Assembly: GCF_900009265.2 (NCBI RefSeq)
Contig: NZ_LR735016.1
Span: 1 to 52,184 of the forward strand
Length of the DNA stretch: 52,184 nucleotides
Direction of reading: 5' to 3'
Origin: Planktothrix paucivesiculata PCC 9631
Lineage (GTDB): Bacteria; Cyanobacteriota; Cyanobacteriia; Cyanobacteriales; Microcoleaceae
Shown piece by piece: positions 26,792-35,473 of this stretch. The stretch's first letter is position 1. Every line of letters begins with the position of its first letter. Position numbers and translations under genes: made by a program. The notes below the pieces were generated by a model. It ran no database searches and was not told the origin of the DNA. It saw only the letters and a list, made by a program, of their open reading frames with translations.

Positions 26792-27406
26792 ATGTTTAAA
26801 TCTCGAAATCCCCAAAAATCCGTTGGTTTAAGTTTTCTATTACTCGCCGTTACGATTACTCTATTTATTGTTTTAGGTGGGTTTATCGAGGGTCTGGATA
26901 TTCCCGGACTCGCCCAAACTCCCACGCCCGAAATCGCATCCCCATCGGGACGAGTCAGAGTTTCGGATGTGTGGAAAAAGGTCTATGAAAAGTTACCAAA
27001 TTTGCCTCGGGAAAATCAATATCTTTCCCAGGAAACCGGAAAAGTTGCCGAAGATAATACCTTGATTGGTCGGTTAATTCGTTATCATATTTATGTGAAA
27101 GCTCGACCGACTAAATATCGTTTTGATTGGAAACTTACCTTAGCCGATTATCTCGGCGTCAATGAACCGATGTTAGTGTTAGCTTATCCAGGTCAGGAAG
27201 TATTAAAAGAAAATCCGTTAGTCGGAGATCAAAAAGCTATTCAACAGTTAAACCGAGACCAACGGGATGCGTTAGTTAATACGCTGGCGGGTTTATTTAA
27301 TCCTAATCCGGTTAATACTGACCCGATTCCCTCTGCACCCACCCCTAAACCCCCAACCCCCTCCGGTAATTCCCCTGAGTCGGGGGATGCCCAAGGTTTA
27401 AAATAA
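26792..27406 (+). CDS. Membrane-anchored protein of unknown function
   Basis: Start chosen at ATG 26792 (MFKSRNPQKS), because the 30 upstream codons begin at TTG and look non-coding. The 204-aa protein has a single N-terminal membrane helix (about 12-32) and an extracytoplasmic part of about 110 residues containing LIGRLIRYHIYVKARPTKYR and DWKLTLADYLG. A Pro-rich C-terminal tail follows. I do not recognise the family. It sits between rpoZ and the DUF1818 gene, 10 bp from the latter, suggesting co-transcription. Confidence 0.75.
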   Translation: MFKSRNPQKSVGLSFLLLAVTITLFIVLGGFIEGLDIPGLAQTPTPEIASPSGRVRVSDVWKKVYEKLPNLPRENQYLSQETGKVAEDNTLIGRLIRYHIYVKARPTKYRFDWKLTLADYLGVNEPMLVLAYPGQEVLKENPLVGDQKAIQQLNRDQRDALVNTLAGLFNPNPVNTDPIPSAPTPKPPTPSGNSPESGDAQGLK

Positions 27407-27416
27407 TCTGGGGAAT

Positions 27417-27782
27417 ATGGAAAGAATTCTAAAAAGTGGAAGCGGATGGCGTTTGGGTTGGAACCCCCAAGCCCCGGAATTTCAAGGGTTAGTCGGGGGT
27501 GATACCTGGGCGGTGGAACTCACACAGGCGGAGTTTGATGATTTTTGTCGGTTGTTGGGTGAACTAGCCGATACCATGAGCCAAATGGCTGTTGAGTTGA
27601 TGGATGAAGAAAAAATAGCCTGTGAAGCCGAAAGCGACCGCCTGTGGATGCAGGTAGAAGGCTATGCTAACGCTTATACGGTGCAATTGATTTTGAATAC
27701 CGGACGTCGGGCCGAAGGCAGTTGGCCGGTTGAAGTGGTAGCGGAATTGGTGCAAGCAACAAAAACCTTAAAAATCTTTTGA
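27417..27782 (+). CDS. DUF1818 protein
   Basis: The 121-aa protein matches the cyanobacterial DUF1818 family: GWRLGWNP near the start, GGDTWAVELTQAEFDDFCRLL, and LILNTGRRAEGSWP near the end. No function is established. It follows the preceding membrane protein by 10 bp, and tRNA-Pro lies 49 bp downstream. Confidence 0.85.
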   Translation: MERILKSGSGWRLGWNPQAPEFQGLVGGDTWAVELTQAEFDDFCRLLGELADTMSQMAVELMDEEKIACEAESDRLWMQVEGYANAYTVQLILNTGRRAEGSWPVEVVAELVQATKTLKIF

Positions 27783-27831
27783 AATAGCCTTGACAAGTTT
27801 CTGTTTCCTATGCTACCTTAGTTAATTGTGT

Positions 27832-27905
<74 letters not shown>

Positions 27906-27939
27906 TTCTAAGTTGGTAACTATATTGAATAGTCAAAAG

Positions 27940-27981
27940 TTCACTCATAAGAAGTTCAATCTTTCTCATGAGTGAATTTTT
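27940..27981 (+). terminator. Hairpin terminator between tRNA-Pro and the HNH gene
   Basis: TTCACTCAT and ATGAGTGAA form a perfect 9-bp stem, with AGAA/TTCT pairing inside the loop, followed by TTTTT. On the other strand it is followed by CTTTTG, so it may serve both convergent genes. Confidence 0.7.
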
Positions 27982-28052
27982 GTAGTAAGCCCTTTAGGGC
28001 TTTAAGCTGCTTATCACTTGCTCAAAAGCAGTTTCAATATGGCTTGCTATCA

Positions 28053-28769
28053 TCATTTATTTTTTCCTTTTGATTGTTTTGCCTTATTTTGTTCTTTAGA
28101 TTTAGCAATCGCCTCAAGCCTTGAAATATGTTTTTCTAAAGATTGAATCAAAACAAAACAAAATTCATCTAATTTGTCTCCTTGTTGATTCTTTAAATTT
28201 CTAAGCCGTCTCCGCGCATCCGTAAGCGGAAGATTATTTTCTTTCCCAAGAGTTCCTTGAATTGCTGCTTTGCGTTTATCTTCAAGCTCACTATAATCAA
28301 GACCGAGTTTTGTAATTGTCATTTCTGCTGCCCGATCTCCAGCCTGACTTTTAATTTGACCTCGTAAGTTAAAGATAAAGCGAGATTCACAGCTTGGATC
28401 TAAAGGAGAAACAAATAAATGTTGTTCATTAGGAACAGGCCAATAATCTTTTTTATGAGCACCATAAGGAAGTTTATACTTTCTGTTGGGTTCAGGATAA
28501 CAAGCTACAATATTGCTATATAAAACTGTTTCACCAGCAGTACAGTGTGTTTGAGGTTTGAGATGTTCGATATGACATTTTTGTTCATCAATACTCAAAC
28601 CTGTGTATGCACATAACCAGCCTTGTTCTTCTAGTAAAGAACGAGTCACTACTTCAACAACATTATGGTCTTTACGCATCAAATTGTAGCCAAAGTTAAT
28701 ATCATTGGAATAACGAGAACGCCATTGCTTTAACTCATTAGGCTCATTCTTCTTCTGAATCCACTTCAT
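28053..28769 (-). CDS. PtuB-like HNH endonuclease (Septu-type effector)
   Basis: The 238-aa protein carries the HNH pattern of the TIGR02646/PtuB group: LCAYTG (Cys53), HIEHLKP (His66 and His69), NIVACYP (Asn86) and PYGAHKK (His105). SPLDPSCESRFIFNLRGQI follows. The C-terminus is a charged helix ending in a Lys-rich tail. In Septu, PtuB is a nuclease held by the PtuA ATPase. Its start overlaps the end of the ATPase gene by 26 bp, so translation is coupled. It is the last gene of the hsdM-hsdS-ATPase-HNH operon. No reverse transcriptase is nearby, so it is not a retron effector. Target unknown. Confidence 0.85.
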   Translation of the reverse strand: MKWIQKKNEPNELKQWRSRYSNDINFGYNLMRKDHNVVEVVTRSLLEEQGWLCAYTGLSIDEQKCHIEHLKPQTHCTAGETVLYSNIVACYPEPNRKYKLPYGAHKKDYWPVPNEQHLFVSPLDPSCESRFIFNLRGQIKSQAGDRAAEMTITKLGLDYSELEDKRKAAIQGTLGKENNLPLTDARRRLRNLKNQQGDKLDEFCFVLIQSLEKHISRLEAIAKSKEQNKAKQSKGKNK

Positions 28770-29994
28770 CTGCTAATGCCTCTAGGTTATTAATGCTGGC
28801 TTCCAAACGGAACACTTCATCGTCTCTTCCATAGATCATACGCTTTAAAGTGTCTAGTTGATTTCTTGCTAACTCAAGATCGCCTTCTTCGAGTGAATCT
28901 TCTATAGAATTGATTTGATCTTGAACTCTGAGGTTGCGGGGTTCAGTTTCCATTAAATGTTTAAGAATCCAACTCGAATCTAAACCAAAGGCTTGCAAAC
29001 CTTCTTGAATAGCAACAACTTGATCGTTTTCTTTTTTAAGTAAAATTAAACCAGTGGGCTGCACTTCTCCAATAATTTGTGGTGAATGAGTGGTTGCAAT
29101 AAATTGGCAGTTTGGAAAGATCTCTGTAAGCTTTTGGACAACCATACGTTGCCAGCTAGGATGCAAGTGTAAGTCTAATTCATCAATTAACACAAGAGCT
29201 TTCCCGTCCTGTAGAGGGTCTTCGAGATCAGGGTTTGCTTGTAAAAGTCGTTGTACCAAGTCAAGTATTAGGGCTAAAATACCTCGCTCACCGTCTGAAA
29301 GTTGATTGATATTTAATGTTACCCCATCTTTTTCAAGTAGTAAGGTTGTTTTTTTTGACTCTGCTGATGTATGCAAAACACGCAAATCGGTAAACCAATC
29401 AAAAAAACGTCTAACCGCATCATTTAAGGCATTAAGATGCCGTTGTGCTAAATCAGACTTTTCGTCTAAAAGTTCCTCTTGGACTAACCACCAATCAGTA
29501 AACTCCTGAAGACGTAGCATTCTAGGAATTAACGCATCAGCAAAAGCCGCAGATTGATTATCTAAACTACGATTTCGATTCAATGCTTTTTCCGTAAGGA
29601 TTGAACGTCTAGTCGAAAAATAAACTACAAGGGGTTGGTTTCCAGCCTTTTTTATGGATTCTAAAATTATTGAACTATTTGGTTTAATTTTAACATCATG
29701 GCTTTTTCCTCTGCTGACGTTACATTGAAAAGGTATTCCTGAAGCCTGAAAATGCACTTCAACTGCTAATCTGTCAAATCCAATCCTAATATCATCAGCA
29801 TTAAAATTAAGGTGTTTTTCCTCACAAGCAGTAAATTCAGGTAGAATTCTTGAGAATGTAATACGCAAAGCATCAAGTACAGTGGATTTACCCACACCAT
29901 TGATACCGACGAGTAGATTCATTCCAGGTTCAAACTCAAATTCTGCCTGTTTAAAACCTCTAAAAGTAGTCAGTGTAAGGCGATGAATTTCCAT
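28744..29994 (-). CDS. PtuA-like ABC/AAA-type ATPase (Septu-type)
   Basis: The 416-aa protein has Walker A GINGVGKST (30-38), signature LSDGERG (232-238), Walker B ALVLIDELD (266-274) and the switch His303 in ATTHSPQI. A helical insertion lies between Walker A and the signature, as in overcoming-lysogenisation and PtuA-like ATPases. It is not a transporter: no membrane segments. Its start is 2 bp after the hsdS stop and its end overlaps the HNH gene. With PtuB it should form a nuclease complex regulated by nucleotide. Here it sits where hsdR would normally be in a type I restriction operon. Confidence 0.87.
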   Translation of the reverse strand: MEIHRLTLTTFRGFKQAEFEFEPGMNLLVGINGVGKSTVLDALRITFSRILPEFTACEEKHLNFNADDIRIGFDRLAVEVHFQASGIPFQCNVSRGKSHDVKIKPNSSIILESIKKAGNQPLVVYFSTRRSILTEKALNRNRSLDNQSAAFADALIPRMLRLQEFTDWWLVQEELLDEKSDLAQRHLNALNDAVRRFFDWFTDLRVLHTSAESKKTTLLLEKDGVTLNINQLSDGERGILALILDLVQRLLQANPDLEDPLQDGKALVLIDELDLHLHPSWQRMVVQKLTEIFPNCQFIATTHSPQIIGEVQPTGLILLKKENDQVVAIQEGLQAFGLDSSWILKHLMETEPRNLRVQDQINSIEDSLEEGDLELARNQLDTLKRMIYGRDDEVFRLEASINNLEALADEVDSEEE

Positions 29995-29996
29995 GA

Positions 29997-30902
29997 TTAC
30001 TCCTTTATTTCAAGTTCTCCATTGAGTGCTGCTGTAATAAGTCCCGAGCGACGCTCTTTTAAAAATTTAATTGTATCTTCTGTTGCAGTTTTTAGGGCTT
30101 TAATTTGAGAGAGCTTAGTTTCAATGTAATCAACAATAGACTTTTGCTCCTTCAGGGGGGGGAGCAGCAATAGCCAATTAAGAATATGACCTTTAGAAAT
30201 TTTAACCATAGATGGGATTGATCCTCTGGCATCTGCCTCAATTTGGTATCGGCTGATATCAGTTTGGAAAAAAAAACTAAGGAATTGACCATCCAGCTTT
30301 GATTGATCTAACCTCAAACGATATATTAAGTCACTAAAAATAAGTCGAGGTCTTATTTTCTGAACATAACAGGCATTTCCTACTAATTTGGGTGTATTAG
30401 CTCGTGTTATTAAAAAATCACCTGGATGAATTTCCAATGCAGTTGGAATTTTCAGAGACACAGGTATAGTCTTAGCTTTTGACTCATCAAACTCTCCCCT
30501 CTGAACAGCATTCAGTCTTAAAACAGCCCATTCTTGCTCTTCTGGTTCTTTTTCATCTGCTTTTGGACTCCAACCTTGTTGAAGAGTTAAAATGCACCAT
30601 CTTAATCTTAAAAAGTCCCAATGTTTAGGAATTTTCCCTATCCACTTAGTGCCAGAATCCCGCATAGGAATATCAGGATTTAATCCACGAGTTATAGCCT
30701 GATTAATTAGGGTAAAGCGTTGTTCATCTAATAATTCTAATAATCGTTTTTTTGCTTGAATTAGTTCATCTATTTTTGCTGTTTCTTTATTGAGGTAATC
30801 AGCAATTAGTTTTTGATCAGATAGTGAACGACTAAAAACTTCTGTAGCATTACCATCAGTGCCATAGGCATTATATTTATGTTTTGCTGGTTGCCCAGTC
30901 AT
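29997..30902 (-). CDS. hsdS: HsdS, half-size type I specificity subunit (one recognition domain)
   Basis: The 301-aa protein is shorter than the usual 400-450. It opens with a short unfamiliar segment (1-27), then goes straight into the central conserved helix region (DQKLIADYLNKETAKIDELI) and GLNPDIPMRDSGTKWIGKIP. One target recognition domain follows (about 95-235), then the C-terminal conserved helix ending LNGELEI. The first recognition domain is therefore missing. Half-size HsdS proteins can dimerise and then recognise a palindromic bipartite site (known for truncated S subunits). The start overlaps hsdM by 4 bp (ATGA). Confidence 0.9.
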   Translation of the reverse strand: MTGQPAKHKYNAYGTDGNATEVFSRSLSDQKLIADYLNKETAKIDELIQAKKRLLELLDEQRFTLINQAITRGLNPDIPMRDSGTKWIGKIPKHWDFLRLRWCILTLQQGWSPKADEKEPEEQEWAVLRLNAVQRGEFDESKAKTIPVSLKIPTALEIHPGDFLITRANTPKLVGNACYVQKIRPRLIFSDLIYRLRLDQSKLDGQFLSFFFQTDISRYQIEADARGSIPSMVKISKGHILNWLLLLPPLKEQKSIVDYIETKLSQIKALKTATEDTIKFLKERRSGLITAALNGELEIKE

Positions 30903-32962
30903 GCTGTCACCTCCCGCAATAACTTAATAATCTTTTCTCCTATCTGTTTAATATCTTCATTAATTTCTGCTAACTGACGATGAGGGGAGGTGAAGTTTGA
31001 AAAATAGGGATTAAAATTAATTTCATAACCCCTTCTAATATTTTTACCATTTACCCAAGCATCACCTACATAGGGTTCAACTTCTTCCAGAAAATAACGG
31101 ATAACTTCATCTTGTAAATTAACATTTTCAAAATTTCGTAACTTCGAGTCTGCCTCGTACATCAATTCTATATTGTTGTCAGGAACAGGAAACCATCCCC
31201 ACACACGGGAGTTAGGTTCACCTGTTACCTTACGTTCTTCCAAAATAACAGGTTTTGCCTGTGATTCTAGTTTTGTAAATACATCTCTAAATAGCTTTCG
31301 TTCAGCCTTTTTCCAGCGACTACTCCGCCGTTTTAATAAATCTTGCATTAACCGATAAAATTCATTCCAATCAGGACGAGGTTCGCGCCCTAATTCTCTA
31401 TCAATGGCTTGAACATCATCTAATAAATGGGGAACTGCATCGAGAAAACGACTTTTGCGATCCAAATCCATTTGATACAATAAACGCAAAGGTCGTTCAA
31501 TGGGAACACGGTTATAACCAAAATCCTCATTATCAAAAATCTTGCTGGTTTCAGTTTCGACAAACTCCCCATATTCACGCACTACAATCGCGATATCTTC
31601 TTCACCCATAAAACGGCGTTTATCTCCCAAACTCCGTCGCATCGGTTGCCAACGGTGACGAGCATCAATCAGTTGAATTTTGCCTTGACGTTGTTTCTGT
31701 TTCCGGTTAGTGACAATCCAAATATAAGTGCCAATTCCTGTGTTATAAAACATCTGTTCCGGTAGAGCAATAATCGCTTCTAACCAATCACTTTCGATAA
31801 TCCATTTACGAATTTCGCTTTCCCCACTTCCCGCACCTCCAGTAAATAAAGGTGAACCATTAAATACAATAGCGAGACGAGAACCATCTTTGTTATTTTC
31901 AGGTTTATAGATCTCAAATTTATGAATCATGTGCTGTAAAAATAACAGCGAACCATTATTAACTCTTGGCAAACCTGCCCCAAAACGTCCGCTAAAACCT
32001 AGCTTTTCATTTTCTCGTTTAATCTCGTTTTGCTGTTTCTTCCAGTTCATACCAAAGGGAGGGTTAGCTAGAAAATAATCAAATTTTTCGTTAGGGAATT
32101 TATCATCGATTAGGGAATTCCCAAACTCAATAGAACTTTTTTCATTTTCCTTCATTAATAAGTCTGAAGCCGCGATCGCATAGGCACGGGGATTAAAATC
32201 TTGACCAAAAACCCAGAGTTGCGCTTCTTTATTATTTTCTCGTAAATAATTTTGCGCTTCTGCTAACATTCCACCTGTACCACAAGTGGGGTCAAGGAGT
32301 TTGCAAATAACAGATTTAGTCAGAATATGATCATCAGGATCAAACACAATATCAACCATTAGACGGATGACTTCTCGTGGCGTGAAGTGATCCCCTGCGG
32401 TTTCGTTAGCAGCTTCATTGAAACGACGAATTAAGTCTTCAAAAACTGACCCCATTGCAATGTTATCTACTTGATCGGGGTGTAAATCAACATCACAAAA
32501 CTTCGAGACAACTAGATAGAGGATGTTTGCCTCATTCATCTTTTCAATTTCTGCTGCAAACTCGAAGCGTTCAAAAATATCCCGTACATTTTTTGAGAAC
32601 CCATTGATATAACTAACTAAATGTTTATCAATATTATTTGGGTCGCCTTTGAGCTTTTGAAATGTCAGTTCAGAACGATTATGAAAGCGTTGTCCTGCGG
32701 CTTTATTCAGCATGGAGTCGAGAGCATCATCTTTGAATCGCTCTTGATATTGCTTATATTTAGCTAAAACTTCCTCTTTACTGGGTGCAAGTACACAGTC
32801 AAAGCGACGCAACACTGTCATTGGCAGCATGACCCGCTCGTATTGCGGAGGCCGATAGGGGCCACGCAACAGATCGGCAATTTGCCAGATAAAATTAGAA
32901 AGTTGGTGATGATCTACTGTTGATTTTTTATCTTGTATCATCACTCTAACCTCGCTGATCAT
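30899..32962 (-). CDS. hsdM: HsdM, type I N6-adenine DNA methyltransferase subunit
   Basis: The 687-aa protein starts the operon. An N-terminal HsdM helical domain (about 15-165) is followed by the methyltransferase core with SAM motif DPTCGTGGM (224-232) and catalytic NPPF (300-303). An extra C-terminal part of about 200 residues makes it longer than classical HsdM (about 500). A later ATG at 32941 is an alternative start. It methylates adenine in the sequence read by HsdS. No hsdR lies within the window: upstream is a tRNA gene, downstream the ATPase and HNH genes and another tRNA. Confidence 0.93.
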   Translation of the reverse strand: MISEVRVMIQDKKSTVDHHQLSNFIWQIADLLRGPYRPPQYERVMLPMTVLRRFDCVLAPSKEEVLAKYKQYQERFKDDALDSMLNKAAGQRFHNRSELTFQKLKGDPNNIDKHLVSYINGFSKNVRDIFERFEFAAEIEKMNEANILYLVVSKFCDVDLHPDQVDNIAMGSVFEDLIRRFNEAANETAGDHFTPREVIRLMVDIVFDPDDHILTKSVICKLLDPTCGTGGMLAEAQNYLRENNKEAQLWVFGQDFNPRAYAIAASDLLMKENEKSSIEFGNSLIDDKFPNEKFDYFLANPPFGMNWKKQQNEIKRENEKLGFSGRFGAGLPRVNNGSLLFLQHMIHKFEIYKPENNKDGSRLAIVFNGSPLFTGGAGSGESEIRKWIIESDWLEAIIALPEQMFYNTGIGTYIWIVTNRKQKQRQGKIQLIDARHRWQPMRRSLGDKRRFMGEEDIAIVVREYGEFVETETSKIFDNEDFGYNRVPIERPLRLLYQMDLDRKSRFLDAVPHLLDDVQAIDRELGREPRPDWNEFYRLMQDLLKRRSSRWKKAERKLFRDVFTKLESQAKPVILEERKVTGEPNSRVWGWFPVPDNNIELMYEADSKLRNFENVNLQDEVIRYFLEEVEPYVGDAWVNGKNIRRGYEINFNPYFSNFTSPHRQLAEINEDIKQIGEKIIKLLREVTA

Positions 32963-33071
32963 TTTAAATATCCTACATTTGTTGACTCCTGATATGGCTC
33001 AATCGAAACATATCTATAAACGATAAGAATCTGTTTGGGATGACCAATAATCCGTTAATTTTCAGAAGAAG

Positions 33072-33144
33072 TGCGCCCTACTGGAATCGAACCAGTCTGA
33101 AGGCGAATTATGAGTTCGCTGCCTCCCCAATCGGCCAAGGGCGC
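33072..33144 (-). tRNA. tRNA with CAT anticodon, probably tRNA-Ile2
   Basis: The 73-nt cloverleaf has acceptor GCGCCCT/AGGGCGC with discriminator A. The anticodon stem GCGAA/TTCGC encloses loop CTCATAA, and the T-arm is ACTGG-TTCGATT-CCAGT. It is not initiator tRNA: it lacks the GGG/CCC anticodon stem. The AACTCATAATT segment resembles plastid trnI-CAU, whose anticodon C is converted to lysidine, more than elongator tRNA-Met. It lies 109 bp upstream of hsdM. Confidence 0.88.
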
Positions 33145-33292
33145 TTCCAATAGTACAATACCATATTCACCGACAAAATTGTTAATAGCGATCGCTAATC
33201 CCAGATAAATTCCGAGTAAGCTCTATAGGTGATACCATATCAGTCGGTATTAGCCGTTAAAATGGCGAGTTAAATCATATCTAAATCTTGAG

Positions 33293-33991
33293 ATGGGACT
33301 AAATTCAACTGTTGTTCTGACTGTCGTTTTACTAACCATGATGTTTGGTGCGGGCTTTACAAGTTCCGTTTGGGGCTATGCTCTGGGTCGCTCGGCGCTC
33401 AAAGAAATTACCCAACCGGATGTGCGTCCAAACAACTTAGCCAATAAAAATAAAAATGGAAACCGCCATGACGGGGTACTGTTGCTCAAAGAAAAAGATA
33501 TCCTAGCAACGGTTAAGAAGCGCATGGAAGGGGATGTCACCACAAATGCCAGTGCTTCGGCTAAAACACCCAATAAGGCTGCCTCGGCCCAAACCCAGAA
33601 ACCGAAAACCGAAACCGCCGCCACCCCAGCAGCCAATAATAAATCAGTGTTTCCCATTGTTAGCAAAGATGGGGGGGTGAGCTTAGAAGTTGTAGAAGCA
33701 ACTCGTCAAGGGAATTCTTTGGTTTTAAACGTCAACCTGAAAAATGAAGGCCAAGAATCTGTTCGGTTTCTCTATAGTTTTTTAAATGTTACCGATGATA
33801 AGGGTCGTGCTTTAAGCGCCAGTGTGGAAGAATTACCCGGTCAATTGCCTCCTAGTGGCAAAATATATCAGGGAACGGTTACAATTCCGACGGCATTAGT
33901 CGAAAATTCCAAGGAATTAACCATGAGTTTAACTGATTATCCTGACCAAAAAATGCAATTGCAGATGTCAGGAATTCCTGTGGCGCAATAG
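33293..33991 (+). CDS. Membrane-anchored protein with C-terminal beta-sandwich-like domain
   Basis: The 232-aa protein has an N-terminal hydrophobic helix (about 7-28), then a polar Ala/Thr/Lys-rich linker (about 75-120), then a domain (about 125-230). The domain resembles DUF4352 or Ig-like folds: SLVLNVNLKNEGQESVRF, a Pro-Pro turn (LPGQLPPSGK) and alternating hydrophobic strands. No enzyme motif is seen, and the identity is uncertain. It lies 26 bp upstream of the CorC-like gene on the same strand. Confidence 0.65.
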   Translation: MGLNSTVVLTVVLLTMMFGAGFTSSVWGYALGRSALKEITQPDVRPNNLANKNKNGNRHDGVLLLKEKDILATVKKRMEGDVTTNASASAKTPNKAASAQTQKPKTETAATPAANNKSVFPIVSKDGGVSLEVVEATRQGNSLVLNVNLKNEGQESVRFLYSFLNVTDDKGRALSASVEELPGQLPPSGKIYQGTVTIPTALVENSKELTMSLTDYPDQKMQLQMSGIPVAQ

Positions 33992-34017
33992 ACATCTGGA
34001 TTTGTGCAAAGGTAATC

Positions 34018-35445
34018 ATGACACTCACGACTCAAGATGTGCTGTGGCGATTGTTCTCAGTGCTATTTTTAATTACGATTAATGCCTTTTTTGTGACGGC
34101 CGAATTCTCTATGGTTTCGGTACGGCGATCGCGGATTAATCAATTAGTGGATGAAGGAGATACTGCCGCGCAGAGCGTTCAACAACTGCAACGACGAATT
34201 GATTTATTTCTGTCTACAACTCAGTTAGGAATTACCCTTTCTAGTCTAGCATTGGGTTGGATTGGAGAAGCAACCGTAGCGATGACTTTAAAGGAAATTC
34301 TCACTCCTTTACCCCTACCTGTTTCTTTCCAGAATGCGATTTCTCATTCCTTAGTAGTTCCAATTTTTGCATTTTTCCTAATTGCTTATTTGCAAATTGT
34401 CCTAGGAGAATTATATCCTAAATCCCTAGCATTAGTCTATCCCGAACAATTATCTCGGTTTTTAGCTCCTCCTAGTTTAGCGATCGCCCGTTTTTTTAAA
34501 CCCTTTGTTTGGAGTTTAAATGAATCGACCCGTTGGTTATTGCAATTATGTGGAATTCAGTTTACGGGTCATCCCTATACCCGAGTCACCTCGGAAGAAT
34601 TGCAATTAATGATTACTACCTCCAGTGAATCCATCGGTTTAGAAGCGGAAGAACGAGAATTACTCAATAATGTGTTTGAATTTGGGGATGTGATCGCGGA
34701 AGAAATCATGGTTCCCCGTACCAGTATTGTCGCTATTCCTAATAACGCTACCTTCCAAATATTGTTGGATGAAATGACAAATTCCGAACACTCTCGTTAT
34801 CCGATTATGGGAGAATCCTTAGATGATATTTTAGGAACAATTGACTTTAGAGATTTAGCTAAACCCCTAGCAGATCGGTTACTCTCTCAGAGTAGTTTAA
34901 TTAAACCTTGGGTACGTCCAGCGCGATTTATTTCTGCACAAATGCCCTTAAATGAGGTATTATCTTTAATGCAGCGATCGCAATTACAATTAGTGATTGT
35001 GGTTGATGAATTTGGAGGAACAGCCGGATTAGTTACCATGCAAGATGTGATTGCTGAAATTATTGGGGATCATTTTAATTCGACAGAATCCGAAGATGAT
35101 ACCATTCAATTTGTTGACGATCACACTTTTTTAGTTCAAGCTCAATTAGACTTAGAAGAACTGAATGAACGTTTAGATTTAAACCTACCTTTAACCGAAG
35201 AATATCAAACCCTAGGAGGTTTTTTAATCTATCAATTCCAAAAAATTCCTGTGGTGGGAGAAACCTTAAATTATCAAACTTTTAATTTCACCGTTTTATC
35301 AACAGATGGCCCTCGTTTAGATCAAATTGAAATTAGGACAATTGAACCCGAAACCCTAGAAAATCTCCCAGAAACCATCAATTCCATAGAAATTGAGGAT
35401 GAGGAATCCCAGGATGTTCCTGAAGTTTCTGAAAGTTCCGAATAA
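34018..35445 (+). CDS. CNNM/CorC family protein (DUF21-CBS-CorC_HlyC)
   Basis: The 475-aa protein has a DUF21 membrane domain of three or four helices (about 10-200, including NAFFVTAEFSMVSVRRSRI and the LGELYPKSLAL turn). A CBS pair follows (about 215-340, starting EIMVPRTSIVAIP and containing VVDEFGGTAGLVTMQDV), then a C-terminal CorC_HlyC domain (about 355-440). Members transport or regulate Mg2+ and other divalent cations at the cytoplasmic membrane; older annotations call them hemolysins. The acidic tail is variable in the family. Confidence 0.92.
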   Translation: MTLTTQDVLWRLFSVLFLITINAFFVTAEFSMVSVRRSRINQLVDEGDTAAQSVQQLQRRIDLFLSTTQLGITLSSLALGWIGEATVAMTLKEILTPLPLPVSFQNAISHSLVVPIFAFFLIAYLQIVLGELYPKSLALVYPEQLSRFLAPPSLAIARFFKPFVWSLNESTRWLLQLCGIQFTGHPYTRVTSEELQLMITTSSESIGLEAEERELLNNVFEFGDVIAEEIMVPRTSIVAIPNNATFQILLDEMTNSEHSRYPIMGESLDDILGTIDFRDLAKPLADRLLSQSSLIKPWVRPARFISAQMPLNEVLSLMQRSQLQLVIVVDEFGGTAGLVTMQDVIAEIIGDHFNSTESEDDTIQFVDDHTFLVQAQLDLEELNERLDLNLPLTEEYQTLGGFLIYQFQKIPVVGETLNYQTFNFTVLSTDGPRLDQIEIRTIEPETLENLPETINSIEIEDEESQDVPEVSESSE

Positions 35446-35470
35446 TTAGTTATCAGTTACCAGTTATCAG
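35443..35470. repeat. Heptamer tandem repeat (TTATCAG type), four copies
   Basis: TAATTAG, TTATCAG, TTACCAG and TTATCAG follow directly from the CorC stop codon and end with TGG, as at 25303-25337. Confidence 0.85.
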
Positions 35471-35473
35471 TGG

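Noticed and set aside
28053-29994. Retron using a PtuAB effector
   Set aside because: No reverse transcriptase or msr/msd-like region is adjacent; the partners are hsdM and hsdS.
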